The notes under the pieces were generated by a model, which saw only the letters and a program-made list of their open reading frames with translations, was not told where the DNA came from and ran no database searches. Positions 44,739 through 54,500 of a stretch of 64,000 nt of DNA are shown here, piece after piece. Each line of letters opens with the position of its first letter. Positions within the stretch are counted from its first letter, which is position 1. The DNA lies in the NCBI RefSeq assembly GCF_000719265.1, contig NZ_JOFL01000007.1, positions 124,001 through 188,000 on the forward strand, written 5' to 3'. The stretch is from Streptomyces roseoverticillatus (lineage in GTDB: Bacteria > Actinomycetota > Actinomycetes > Streptomycetales > Streptomycetaceae). The position numbers and the translations under genes were made by a program.

Positions 44739-45530
44739 CTATCCCCCGAGATCACGCACGGCGGGCGGCAGGAAGGGACGGTAGTTGGGATCGGCATGGG
44801 AACGGCGGACACGACGGGCACGCAGCCGCATTACACCAGAGACCAGTGCGCGTACGGGACCGGGCGGACGGCGGGCTCCGAAGGCGCAGCGTAGTGGCTC
44901 GTCGAGGAGTGCATCGGCGGCAGCGCGGACTGCAGGGCCGAGGACAGCTGGAAAGCGGTTGACGAGGAGACCCCGTGTGGCGGCCCACAGCTCAGCTGCC
45001 TCAGGAGTGGGAGCGAAGTGTTCCTGCTCGTAGCAGTCCATCCAGGCCGCGAACTCGCCCCATGTCGGCGGGGCTGTGTGAATTCCCATACGGTCAGCAA
45101 GGCCGAGGTAGAAGACATGGGAGGCTTCTTTCTCCCCTAAGGTCGCAGACCTCCACGCGTAAGTGTCACACCAGCGCATCGGGGCGACGTCGAAGCAGGC
45201 CAGGACGTAAAGGAACGCGTCGTTCCCGATCTGCCAGTGGCTGTGAATCCGGTTGAGAGCGGCCACGGTCTGCGCGCCCTGCTCGCTGTCCAGTCCGTCG
45301 CGGAACAGCAGGTACATCATCTGGCCGGTCATCTTGGCACGGAGCTCCGTCTGCTCCGTCATCCGCCTGGTGGAAACTAGGACCTCGGCGATCTCGGGCA
45401 CGGCGAAGGTCCGGTAGAAGCCGATATTGAGGCCGAACGCGAGATCCTCGCTGAATTCAGTGAAGGCTAGACGTCGGTAGACGGCCTCCGCCCACGACAA
45501 GGTTGTGTGTGCGTCGGAATCAGGTTTCAC
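44739..45530 (-). CDS. Oxygenase MpaB family protein (DUF2236)
   Basis: A 263-aa helical protein with the patterns of the DUF2236/MpaB-like family: FGLNIGFYRTFAVPEIAEVL, ALNRIHSHWQIGNDAFLYVLA (containing the R-I-H of the haem-site region) and a D-x-Y-A-W pattern. Characterised relatives are haem b oxygenases such as the fungal MpaB and rubber oxygenase Lcp; bacterial substrates are mostly unknown. The GTG at 45530 was chosen because AGAAGGGGA precedes it and the family-like region starts at once; it overlaps the end of the preceding broken membrane-protein gene by 11 nt. In related genomes this gene often follows an intact MAB_1171c-type gene. Confidence 0.8.
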   Translation of the reverse strand: MKPDSDAHTTLSWAEAVYRRLAFTEFSEDLAFGLNIGFYRTFAVPEIAEVLVSTRRMTEQTELRAKMTGQMMYLLFRDGLDSEQGAQTVAALNRIHSHWQIGNDAFLYVLACFDVAPMRWCDTYAWRSATLGEKEASHVFYLGLADRMGIHTAPPTWGEFAAWMDCYEQEHFAPTPEAAELWAATRGLLVNRFPAVLGPAVRAAADALLDEPLRCAFGARRPPGPVRALVSGVMRLRARRVRRSHADPNYRPFLPPAVRDLGG

Positions 45531-46099
45531 TTCGTGTCCCCTTCTTTGTGTCGCCCTTGGCCGCGCGGGCACGTACACCGCCGCCGAAGCCCGCGGCCGC
45601 GATCGCGGCCTCCCGTTCCTGCGGTTCCAGGCTGTCGCGCTCTGTTCCGCGGCGGCGGGCGACCTCGACGAGGTCAGCCGGTACCCATGGGCGCAGGGCG
45701 AGCTGCCGGTCATGGATCTTTCGAGTGCGGCGGGTGGTGCGCCACCAAGGTCCCGGGTGTCCAAACCATTCCGCCCACGTCCGCAGTGGGCCACCCAGCG
45801 CCAAGCGCCCGTCGACCTGCATGGCCGTCATCCACAGTGGGTGCAGGGCACGGTAGTCGGTGCGTTGGCTTTGTGGTGGCTGCGGCGCCTGCCCAGCCGG
45901 AAGCGAGGACAAGGCAACCAGCACAGCCCGAGAGGGGACCGACGATCGGACTTAGCCAGTCCAACGCATCGTGGCCCGCTGCCGCGTCGGCCACTGCGAC
46001 GATTTCACTGAGGCAGTAGCCGCCGATCAGTGTGCGCCCGAGGGCCAAGTGCCGGACGCGGGCGCTAGGTGCAACCACTCGACGCTCCCCTGGTAGCAA
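45520..46099 (-). pseudogene. Truncated, frameshifted MAB_1171c-like membrane protein
   Basis: One frame holds membrane segments (LIGGYCLSEIVAVADA; VGPLSGCAGCLVLASGW). A second frame, entered near 45880, holds the cytosolic end typical of this family (ALHPLWMTAMQ; IHDRQLALRPWVPADLVEV; ending KKGTRSET). The expected first half, with further membrane helices, is missing. Its stop lies inside the start of the MpaB-like gene, showing that the two were once a coupled pair. Confidence 0.7.
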
Positions 46100-46273
46100 G
46101 GCTCCTCCGCACTGATTTGCTCACACTGAGGGCGACACCTCGTGCGGCAGGCCGTACCAGGCCCCCACCCACCACCAGGACCTTCCGGCAAGCACTACAA
46201 CCCGCTGGCAGGGCCTGCTGAATCATCCAAGTCTCCCTTGCAGCCGATCGACCGCTCCACGGCACACCCGGTA

Positions 46274-48550
46274 TCACCCCCGAGGGCGGTCCACTCCCAG
46301 AGGGCGGAGGAACCGGCTGGGTTCACCGTGCCAGGAGACGGTCAGGGCATCCCGCGCTCTGGTCGCGGCGACGAACAGCAGGGAGCGGGCCCGCTGCAGT
46401 TCGCGCCTGTGACGCAGCCGGTCCGTCCGTTCCCAGGTGTCCACGGCCGAGCGGGGAACCAGGCCGTCCGAGACCCCGGCAATGATCATGCGGCGGTACT
46501 CCAGCCCCTTGAAGCGGTACATGGTGCCGACGTGCACCCCTTCATTCCCTCGCGGCCCGTCCCCGGTGATCTTCGCGGCCATGATTCCCCGCCGGCCGAG
46601 CCGGGACACGACGTCGTCGGCCATGTCGTTCGTAGGCACACAGACCGCGACGGACTCACGTGGGACGTCGAGCCACGCCTGCACCTGATCCACCACGAGG
46701 TCGAGTTCCTCGTCCCAGCTGGCCGCTCGCCGCAGGGACGGGCGGCCTCCGTGCAGCACCGACCGGTATCCCGCCAGGTCTTCGGCGCTGCCGTCCAGGT
46801 CGTCGTAGTCCGTCCCTTCGAGGATGCCGATCGCGGATCCGAGGATCTCGCGCGTCGTGCGATAGCTGAGGGTCAGTTTGGCCGAGCGGCCCCGGATGTT
46901 GACGCCCAGGCTGCCCAGGGTGACCTGGTTGTCGTAGATCCTCTGGTGGGTGTCGCCGACCAGGAAGATGTCGTCGGGTTCCTGCGGCGCCATGGCGCGC
47001 AGCATCTTCCAGTGTGCCGCGCCGAGGTCCTGGGCCTCGTCCACGACGATGTGCCGGTAGCGGTAGCGCAGCCAGGCACCGGTGCCCGACTCCGCGTGGA
47101 TGTTGCCCGGCCCGCCGCGTTCCTCCTGCTGCCGGCGACGTTCCTCGATCTTGTTCTTGCGGGCGATCTCCAGCTGGGCGGCACGCTCGGCGACCTGGCG
47201 ATGGGTTTCGAGGCCCTTGGTGTCCAGGCGCTGGGTGAAGCGCTCGGCGAGCTGCCAGATCTCGGCCCGGTCGGCGCGGGAGACGCTGCGGCCCCGCCCC
47301 GCCCGCCGGGCCAGGAAGTAGTCGGCGCGCGATGCCACGGCCTGGCCGAGGATCACCTGGTTCCACTCGTCGCTGAGGAACTCGGCGTCCCAGCGGTTCT
47401 CACCGGCCTCCACTAGCAGTTGGCGCCATTCACGCAGGGCCTGTGCGTCCTCGATCTTGCGCTTGGTGTTCCCGGGGTCGGACTCGCTGACCACGCGCGT
47501 GGCCAGCTGGTCGACGTGCAGGATGTCGACGCGGGCGAGCGTCTGCGGGCCGCCGAGCGAGAGAAGACGGGAGCGCAGGTCGGCGGCCAGGTTCTTGTTG
47601 AAGGTGGTGAGGAGGACCGGCTTGTTGTGCCCGGGCGGCAACTGGTCCACGAGGTGTTTGACCCGGTGCAGGGCGACGATCGTCTTCCCCGTGCCGGGGC
47701 CTCCACCGACCCGGGCCGGGCCGGAGAAGGTGCGGTGCACCAGCTTTTCCTGCGTGGGGTGGAGGAAGACCTTCCACCGCCCGAAGTCGCCTTCCTCGAT
47801 GATGCTCCGCAGTGACTCGTCATCGGTGATCACCACGGCCTGCGAACGATCGGCCGCCGCCTGCCAGTCCCCGGCGAGGGGGCCTTCACGGCGTTCCTCG
47901 GGCGCGATCGCCACCGGCGCGGTGACTTCCTCCTCGACCTGCTCGTACGGAACCCCGTCGCGCAGCCGGAGCAGCACCTCCCCGGTGTGCCGGGGCGCGT
48001 ACTCGGCGAGCCCGAGCAGCTCGTCGTCCGTGGTGAGCTTGAGGGCGATCGGGATGAGGGGCTCGGCCACCCCCAGGTCCGCCAGCTGTTGCGCGCTGTA
48101 CTGCGCGAACAGCGGTGTCTGGCCCTCCGGCTCGGCAGTCGGTTCGGGAGCGGGCGTTGCCGGGGAGACGGCCCGGCTCAGGACGTCGTCCTCCACGACC
48201 TGGAGGTCCACGTATTCGATCGCGCCGGTGATCTGGTTGATGCCGTACGCGAGCCGGTCCAGGTTCCGGTGGACTTGTCCGCGGTGCTTGACCGAAACCA
48301 GCAGCCAGTCGTTGCCGTCCAGGCGCAGCAGCAGCACCCGGTACTCGCGGTTGACGCGCGCGGACCACAGCCGTTCGTGTCCCTTGAGCGGCTTGAGGTC
48401 GAAGCCTGCCGCCTCGGGGTTCTTGCGGAACTCGTGCTGGAACTTGTAGACCGCTCCGACGATCGCCCGGTCCAGCTTGACGATCTCTTTGTCCGCCTTG
48501 TCGAGCAGGCGCAGGGTCGCGCCCGCGGTCGGCGAGCCGGTGCTGGTCAT
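46274..48550 (-). CDS. UvrD-type helicase with N-terminal RelE-like domain
   Basis: A 758-aa superfamily 1 helicase. Residues about 10-100 resemble a RelE/ParE toxin fold (LDKADKEIVKLDRAIVGAV ... HERLWSARVNREYRVLL), which is unusual at the front of a helicase. The motor shows Walker A GGGPGTGKTIVAL (about 287), Walker B HIVVDEAQDLG (about 506), GDTHQRIYDNQ, LSYRTT, TMYRFKGLEYRR and motif VI FVAATRARDAL. ATG at 48550 overlaps the stop of the giant helicase gene by 4 nt and has GAGGAG 9 nt upstream. Last gene of the five-gene operon. A C-terminal relative lies as a fragment at 18.4 kb. It likely acts on DNA ends or R-loops made by its partners, but this is inference. Confidence 0.85.
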   Translation of the reverse strand: MTSTGSPTAGATLRLLDKADKEIVKLDRAIVGAVYKFQHEFRKNPEAAGFDLKPLKGHERLWSARVNREYRVLLLRLDGNDWLLVSVKHRGQVHRNLDRLAYGINQITGAIEYVDLQVVEDDVLSRAVSPATPAPEPTAEPEGQTPLFAQYSAQQLADLGVAEPLIPIALKLTTDDELLGLAEYAPRHTGEVLLRLRDGVPYEQVEEEVTAPVAIAPEERREGPLAGDWQAAADRSQAVVITDDESLRSIIEEGDFGRWKVFLHPTQEKLVHRTFSGPARVGGGPGTGKTIVALHRVKHLVDQLPPGHNKPVLLTTFNKNLAADLRSRLLSLGGPQTLARVDILHVDQLATRVVSESDPGNTKRKIEDAQALREWRQLLVEAGENRWDAEFLSDEWNQVILGQAVASRADYFLARRAGRGRSVSRADRAEIWQLAERFTQRLDTKGLETHRQVAERAAQLEIARKNKIEERRRQQEERGGPGNIHAESGTGAWLRYRYRHIVVDEAQDLGAAHWKMLRAMAPQEPDDIFLVGDTHQRIYDNQVTLGSLGVNIRGRSAKLTLSYRTTREILGSAIGILEGTDYDDLDGSAEDLAGYRSVLHGGRPSLRRAASWDEELDLVVDQVQAWLDVPRESVAVCVPTNDMADDVVSRLGRRGIMAAKITGDGPRGNEGVHVGTMYRFKGLEYRRMIIAGVSDGLVPRSAVDTWERTDRLRHRRELQRARSLLFVAATRARDALTVSWHGEPSRFLRPLGVDRPRG

Positions 48551-51500
48551 CGGTCGTGCTCCTCGTCGTCGTTCATGGCCGGGCGGTGGTCTGCTCCGGC
48601 GGGCCGCAGCAGAGCTTCGGCGAGTTCCCGGGCGTCCCACTCCACCGCGGTCCGTACCATCCAGCCCGCCGCCGCGTATGCCTGGTCGCGGTCCTCCGCG
48701 TCACGGTCCTCGGTGCCGTCGGCTCCTCGCCGGTGGGCGAGGACCACACCGATGCGGTGAGTGGGCCAGGCCAGTTCGGCGGGCCAGGCCGCTTCACCGA
48801 GTTCGTATCCGGCCTCGGGCGCGGGAACTCCCGCCCCCGCCAGCCCGTCGGTGAGTTGGGCGAGCCCGGGTTCCTCCACGAGGTACTCGATGACCTCGTC
48901 CCAGGCGGGGTCACGCACGGCCGCCCCGGCTGGCTCGGCCGCGGGAGCGGTGTGCGGCGCCGCGGTCGCTTCCCCTTCCGCACCGGGTTCGCGCCGCGGT
49001 CGCTGCGACTCCAGCCAGCCCGCCCCACCGGTCACGGCCAGTTCCACAGGGTTGAAGCCGGGCAGCTGGCTGGACGCGAGCTGCACGCCGTCGCCCTCGC
49101 CCTCGTTGAGGAACTGCAGCAGATTGGTCCAGTACAGCCATGCCTGCCAGCGCCTGCGGTGGGCGTTCTCGTCGCCGCCCACCGCGTCCGGGCTGTCGTC
49201 GAGCACGGTGAGCGCTGTCCACGTCGCACCCGCCTGTCCCTGGCGCAGGTCGAGCGCGATCGTCAAGGGACACCCGCTGCCGTCCTGGGTCGCCATGACC
49301 TGCACCGCGCCCTGGCCGCCGGACAGCCGCTTGCCCGTCAGCGCCTCGGCGATGCGATGGCCGACTTCCGGTCCGTCCGCCAGGGCCCGGCTGGTCGCGG
49401 AGACCGCGGCGAAACCGGCGAGGGCACTCTGGGCACGGCGCCTCCACACCTCGTGGTCGGGGGTGGTCAGGTAGCCGATCAAGGTCTCGACCGGGTTGGC
49501 CCAGACGAAGCGCGGCAGGTCGCGCGGGTCACCGCCGTGTACGCGGCGGTGGATGTCCGACGCGGTCTTCTGTGCCGTGTTCTGGTACGGCACCCACACG
49601 GGAGCAGCGGGCGGCTTCGTCTCGCCGGTCCAGCCGCGTACGTCGTCCCAGGTCAGCTGGAAGACCTGCCAGCCGTGCCCGGCCCGCAGCCGGGTGCGCT
49701 TGGCCGCGTCGGCCGCGATGCGGTTGTGGTCGGGGCTCGCGTGGTAGCGGTACCCGTCCAGGTAGACGGCGACCCGCCTGCGGTCGTCGTCGAGGCTGCG
49801 GAAGACCACGTCGGGCACGGTGAATCCGAGGTCGGTCTGCGTCTCCATGCGCCAGCCGCTGACTCTGCCGTCGGGTGCGGTGAACCGCAGCGTCGTGTCG
49901 CGCTCTCCGTCTGGGGTGAGCGCGGTGCGCACGCTCACCTCGTCGACGCGCTCCGCCCAGGCCATGAGCCCCCGGCGGAACAGCGCCTCCAGCTCGCTCT
50001 CCACCTGCTGGACGAGGGTGATGTCCCGGGTCGTGGCGGCTTCCTCGATGTCCCAGCCGTCGCCGGCACGGCCGAGGAGCTCACCGAGCATGTCCAGGGC
50101 GTGCTCCCGCGAGACCAGTTCGTATTCGCCGTCGTCGACATGCCGCAGCAGGCAGCGGTGGCAGGCGGGCCGGTCCTCGCCGACGCACGGGCACTGCTCT
50201 ATGACCTGCCGGGCCCTGGTCAGCACGTCGTGCAGCCCGTCGGGGCCCGCGAGCCGGTGCAGGTAGCCGGTGCCGCCGGGCAGAGCGTCGTACAGCACGA
50301 GGAAGTGCCTGCGGACGTCGCTCCCGGGCTCGGGCATCGAGTCGGTGACCACGGCCAGGTGGTCGGGGTCGCCGCCGTAGCTCTGGGCGATGCCCGCGAG
50401 GAGCAGGGCCTTGAAGGAGACCAGCCGCTCCTGGGTGTGAGCGGTGACGGCGGGGATGAGGATGCGCAGTGCCTCACTGCGCAGCTCGTGGGCGAGCAGC
50501 AGTCTGACGCCCTGCTGCGCGGCCCGGGTCTCACCGAGCCCGTCGCGCAGCCGTGGGCACCAAGGGCGGTGGTACTTGGTGGCCCGGTGCGCGACGAGCG
50601 CGTCCTGCTGCCCGGCGTGGGCGGCGGCGGGTCCGCCGTCGGCGTCGGCGTATCCGCAGGAGTCGCAGACCCAGAAGGGGTTGAGCCGTACGCGGCGTCC
50701 CGCGAAGGCTTCGTCCGCCCCGGTGTCCACACGGGAAGCGCCCACGTTGATGTGCCGGATCACGGCCTGCCGGGTGAACTCCCAGCCGAACGTGGCCTTC
50801 TTGTGCCGCCATCCCGCTTCGATGTGTTCCTGCGGGATGTCCACGGCCGGTACGACGGTGTAGTGGCGTCGATCGCGCTCGTCGGTGTCGTCGCGTACAC
50901 GGACGTCGTCGCGCTGGTCCCGGGCGAGCACGCGGTGGGGCACCAGCACCTTGTGCAGGCAGCCGACGTCGCCGATGGCCGCGGACCCGCATCGCGGGCA
51001 CGCCGAGGAATCCTGCTCCGCCTTGTGGGTGCGGGCGTGACCGCAGTCGGGGCAGACCCGCCACCACAGCCACGCCGGGCGGCTGGGGCTTCCTATGTCG
51101 AGCCCGGTGATCCGGTGCTTGTAGCCCTGGATGTAGTAGTGGTTGCCGGGTGCGAAGTCACTCAGGGCCAGGCGCGCCGGACGGTCGTACTTGAGCACCT
51201 TGCTGTGGTGCTCGGGTTGTCCTTCCCTGCCCTCTTCCCGCCAGGTGAGGGTGGCTTCGAGTTCGGTCACGGAGTCGACGAGGCTGTAGTTGGGCAGCAG
51301 CCCGAGGTCGACGAGCGTGCCGTGCGCCGTGGCACGGCTGATCTCGCCCGCCCGCCGGGACACGGCCCGCCGTTCGGCGCGCAGTTCCCGGCCCTGCCGC
51401 TCGTGCTCCGGGTCACCGGCCACCAGGGCCCGGTGCGCGTCGTCGATCGCCTGGATCCGGCGCTGCATCTCGCCGCGCCGGTCTTCCCACTGCGCACGCG

Positions 51501-54500
51501 CCTTGTCCAGGGCTTCGGCGAGGCCACCGGTGGCATATGCACGCAGTTCGTCGGCCGCCTGCGGGCTCACGCCGGTGCCTTTCGCCTCGTCATACGGCGG
51601 GAAGAGCGCGAGGAACTCCTCGACGAGCGAAGCGCCTCGGGCCAGTGCCACCTGCTGGAACTCGGACAGCCACGCGGACGGGCCGAACAGGTCGGTGGCC
51701 AGGTGGGGCATCGGGCGGAGCGCCGCCCCGTCGGCGTCCGGTGCGGGTAGACGGCCCGCACCGGTCAGGTCCAACAGATGCGCGAGGTACTGCCGACGCA
51801 GGATTTCGATCGCGGACAGGAAGCAACCGGGCGGCTGGATGTCACCGGCGATCATCTGCCGGGGATCGTCCAGGTAGTAGCGGTCCCGGGGGCCGCGGTC
51901 GACCATGGTGAGCAGATAGGCGTTGCCGGTGGCGCGCCCGGCCCGGCCCACGCGCTGCACATAGTTGGCCGGCCCCTTGGGCAGCGAGGCGAGGACCACC
52001 GCGGAGAGGTCTCCGATGTCGATGCCGAGTTCCAGCGTGGGCGTGCAGGACAGGACCTGCGGGTTGGCGTAGTGGGCGCCGGTGCCCGCGCGGAACGCCT
52101 TCTCCACCGCTTCCCGCTTGGGGCGGCTGAGGGTGCCGGTGTGTTCGGCGGTGTTGATCGTGAAGACGCCTGCTTCGCGGTACATCCGCCGGTAGAAGTC
52201 CTGGGTGAAGTCGCGGCGCCGTACCCCGCTCTCCAGGTCCTGACCAGTGCGCAGTAGGCCGCCGCAGCGGTAACGGGGGCACGGCTGTCCGTGCCACTGG
52301 TCGGCCAGGTCGGGATGGACGGTCTGCTCCCAGGAGCAGACGGGGCAGTGCGCCGACGCGTCGGCCACACGGTCGTCGGCCAGCTTGCGGACCTGTACGT
52401 GGCCGGGCTGGAGACCGTAGACGCGGGTGGTGCCGTCCTTGGTGGTACGAGCCGAGAGCACGCCGGCGTCGACGAGCGCGGGCAGCAGCCGGACGAGGAA
52501 GGCGTTGGCCGCGTCGGGGCTCAGGCCGAGGCTGCGCCGGGTCCAGTCCTGATACCAGCCGAGGCGGCCGGTGACCACGTCGAAGTCGTCACTGCCCTGC
52601 TTGGGGCTGCCCAGGAGGAAGGCCGGGGCGGACACGCCGGGCGGGAAGGCCGGCATGCCGGTCTTGCGTCCTCCCCAGATGAGCCAGCGCCGCACGCCCG
52701 CCTCGTTCAGCCAGTCGTCGAGCCAGGCGTGCCGGATCGCGCCGCGCGTGCGCAGGCGTTCGAGGAGGCCGCGTACGTGGCCGACCCAGCGGTCCGGGCC
52801 CGGCAGGGAGCCGTCCGGGAGCGAGATGTCGCCGGGTGTGGTGTGGAGGAGCTCGCGGACGATCTCGGCGACGGCGTCGGGATCCTCCAGCGGAACGTCC
52901 GCGGCGACGGTGCGTGTCAGCTCCAGGGTGCGGCCCTGCCGGGATCTGAGCCCGAATTCCAGGACCGCCGAGAAGGCGAGGCGCTGGGCGATGAGCTCCC
53001 AGGTGGCACGGGAGCCGCGGCTGCGCCCGGACAGAAGGGTGTCGACGCCGCGCACGGCGTGCAGATCGGGCGGGATCACAGCAGCCTGTACGGCCTTGCT
53101 GTCGACGACATCGGCGATGAGGTCGGCCGCCAGGTCGCTCAGCGCGATCGGCTCGTTCTCGTCCATGCGGCTGGCGAGCAGAGAACGGAAGGAGAAGGTG
53201 TACGAGCGGCTGGCCACGTATCCGGCCCGGTGGGCGGCGTCCTGCACCGAGTCGTTGAACAGGAGGGTCTTGTCCTCCTTCAGGTTCTTGTCGAGCTCTC
53301 CGCCGGTGAACAGCTGGGTGATGGAGGCCGCGGCGAGGGCGGCGAGGCCGGTACCGAGGTAGCGAATGGCGTTGAAGGTCCGGCAGGCCGGGCACTGGTC
53401 GTCCCGGGCCGCCCGGTCGTCGGCGAGGTCCGCCCATACGAACGCGGCGTCGTGCAGGGGCTTGGCCACCCGCGGTCCCGCGCCGTCGTGCGGCGCATGG
53501 AAGTCCGCCTCGGGCGACAGCGGCCGCAGGCGTCCGTTCAGCCCGTCGAGCACCATCACGGTCGGACCGCTGCGTGGCTTCTCGGTCACGAAGGCTGCGT
53601 CGTACGCCTGTTGCGGGGTTGCAGAGATCATGTTGCGGACGCGGCTCTTGTCGCGGCCGACGGACGCCCGGCGGATCTTCGTGGCGTTCATGTCCAGCTC
53701 GGCCGGGTCCGCCTCCGGCGAGAGCGCCGCCCAGCCGGATCGACCGCATTCCCGGCAGAATACGGCGGGCAGGAACACCTGGGCGGGCGGTGGAGCACTG
53801 TCGCCCGCGGGCACGGCCTGAGCGGCGTCGTCCGTCGGTACGGTGCCGGAGCCACTGCCGACCGCACCGCTACCCGTACGCGCGGCGAGCCTGCCGCCGG
53901 CGGCGACCCGCTCGTCGTCCCAGCGGAACTCGGCCCTTGCCGCGCTGACGCCACGCAGCAGACGGGAGACCGACCGCACCCAATGGTGGACCTCGATCGA
54001 CAGCAGGGGCCGTGCGGGGTAGTCGGGGTCGCGGGCCGTCGACAGCAGGGCGACGTAGCGGGCGAGTGCCTGTGCGGCCACAGCCGGGTTCTGCTGAACG
54101 GCCATGCCCCAGTGATAGGCGTAGCGGGGCAGGACATCCATGATCTCGGCCATGGTGCGCGGGCGGCCGTCGAGGATCTCCAGGACGGCGGCGGTCAGCC
54201 GGTGGCGGCGCAGCTGTCTGCCGAGCTGCTGCGGGCTCAGGCCGCTCTTGCCGGTGAAGGCGGCGGCCAGCTGGTCCAGGGCTTCACGGTCACGAGTGGG
54301 GTCACCGAGTTCCGCGACCTCGTGGGGGGACGGGAACGGCAGCGTGAAGTCGCTGTTGCCCGCGAAGTCCTGTGCACCTCGCCGGTCCTCCCCCACCACC
54401 GCCTCGGGGGGGAACGGTACACCGAAGACCTGCTCCGCCACGTCCAGCATGGAGCCGCCCGACGCGCCGGACCCGCCTTCACCCAGGGTTGCCGAGGTGG

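Noticed and set aside
48556..51750. A 1064-codon plus-strand open frame
   Set aside because: Antisense to the giant helicase gene, whose motifs are unambiguous on the minus strand.
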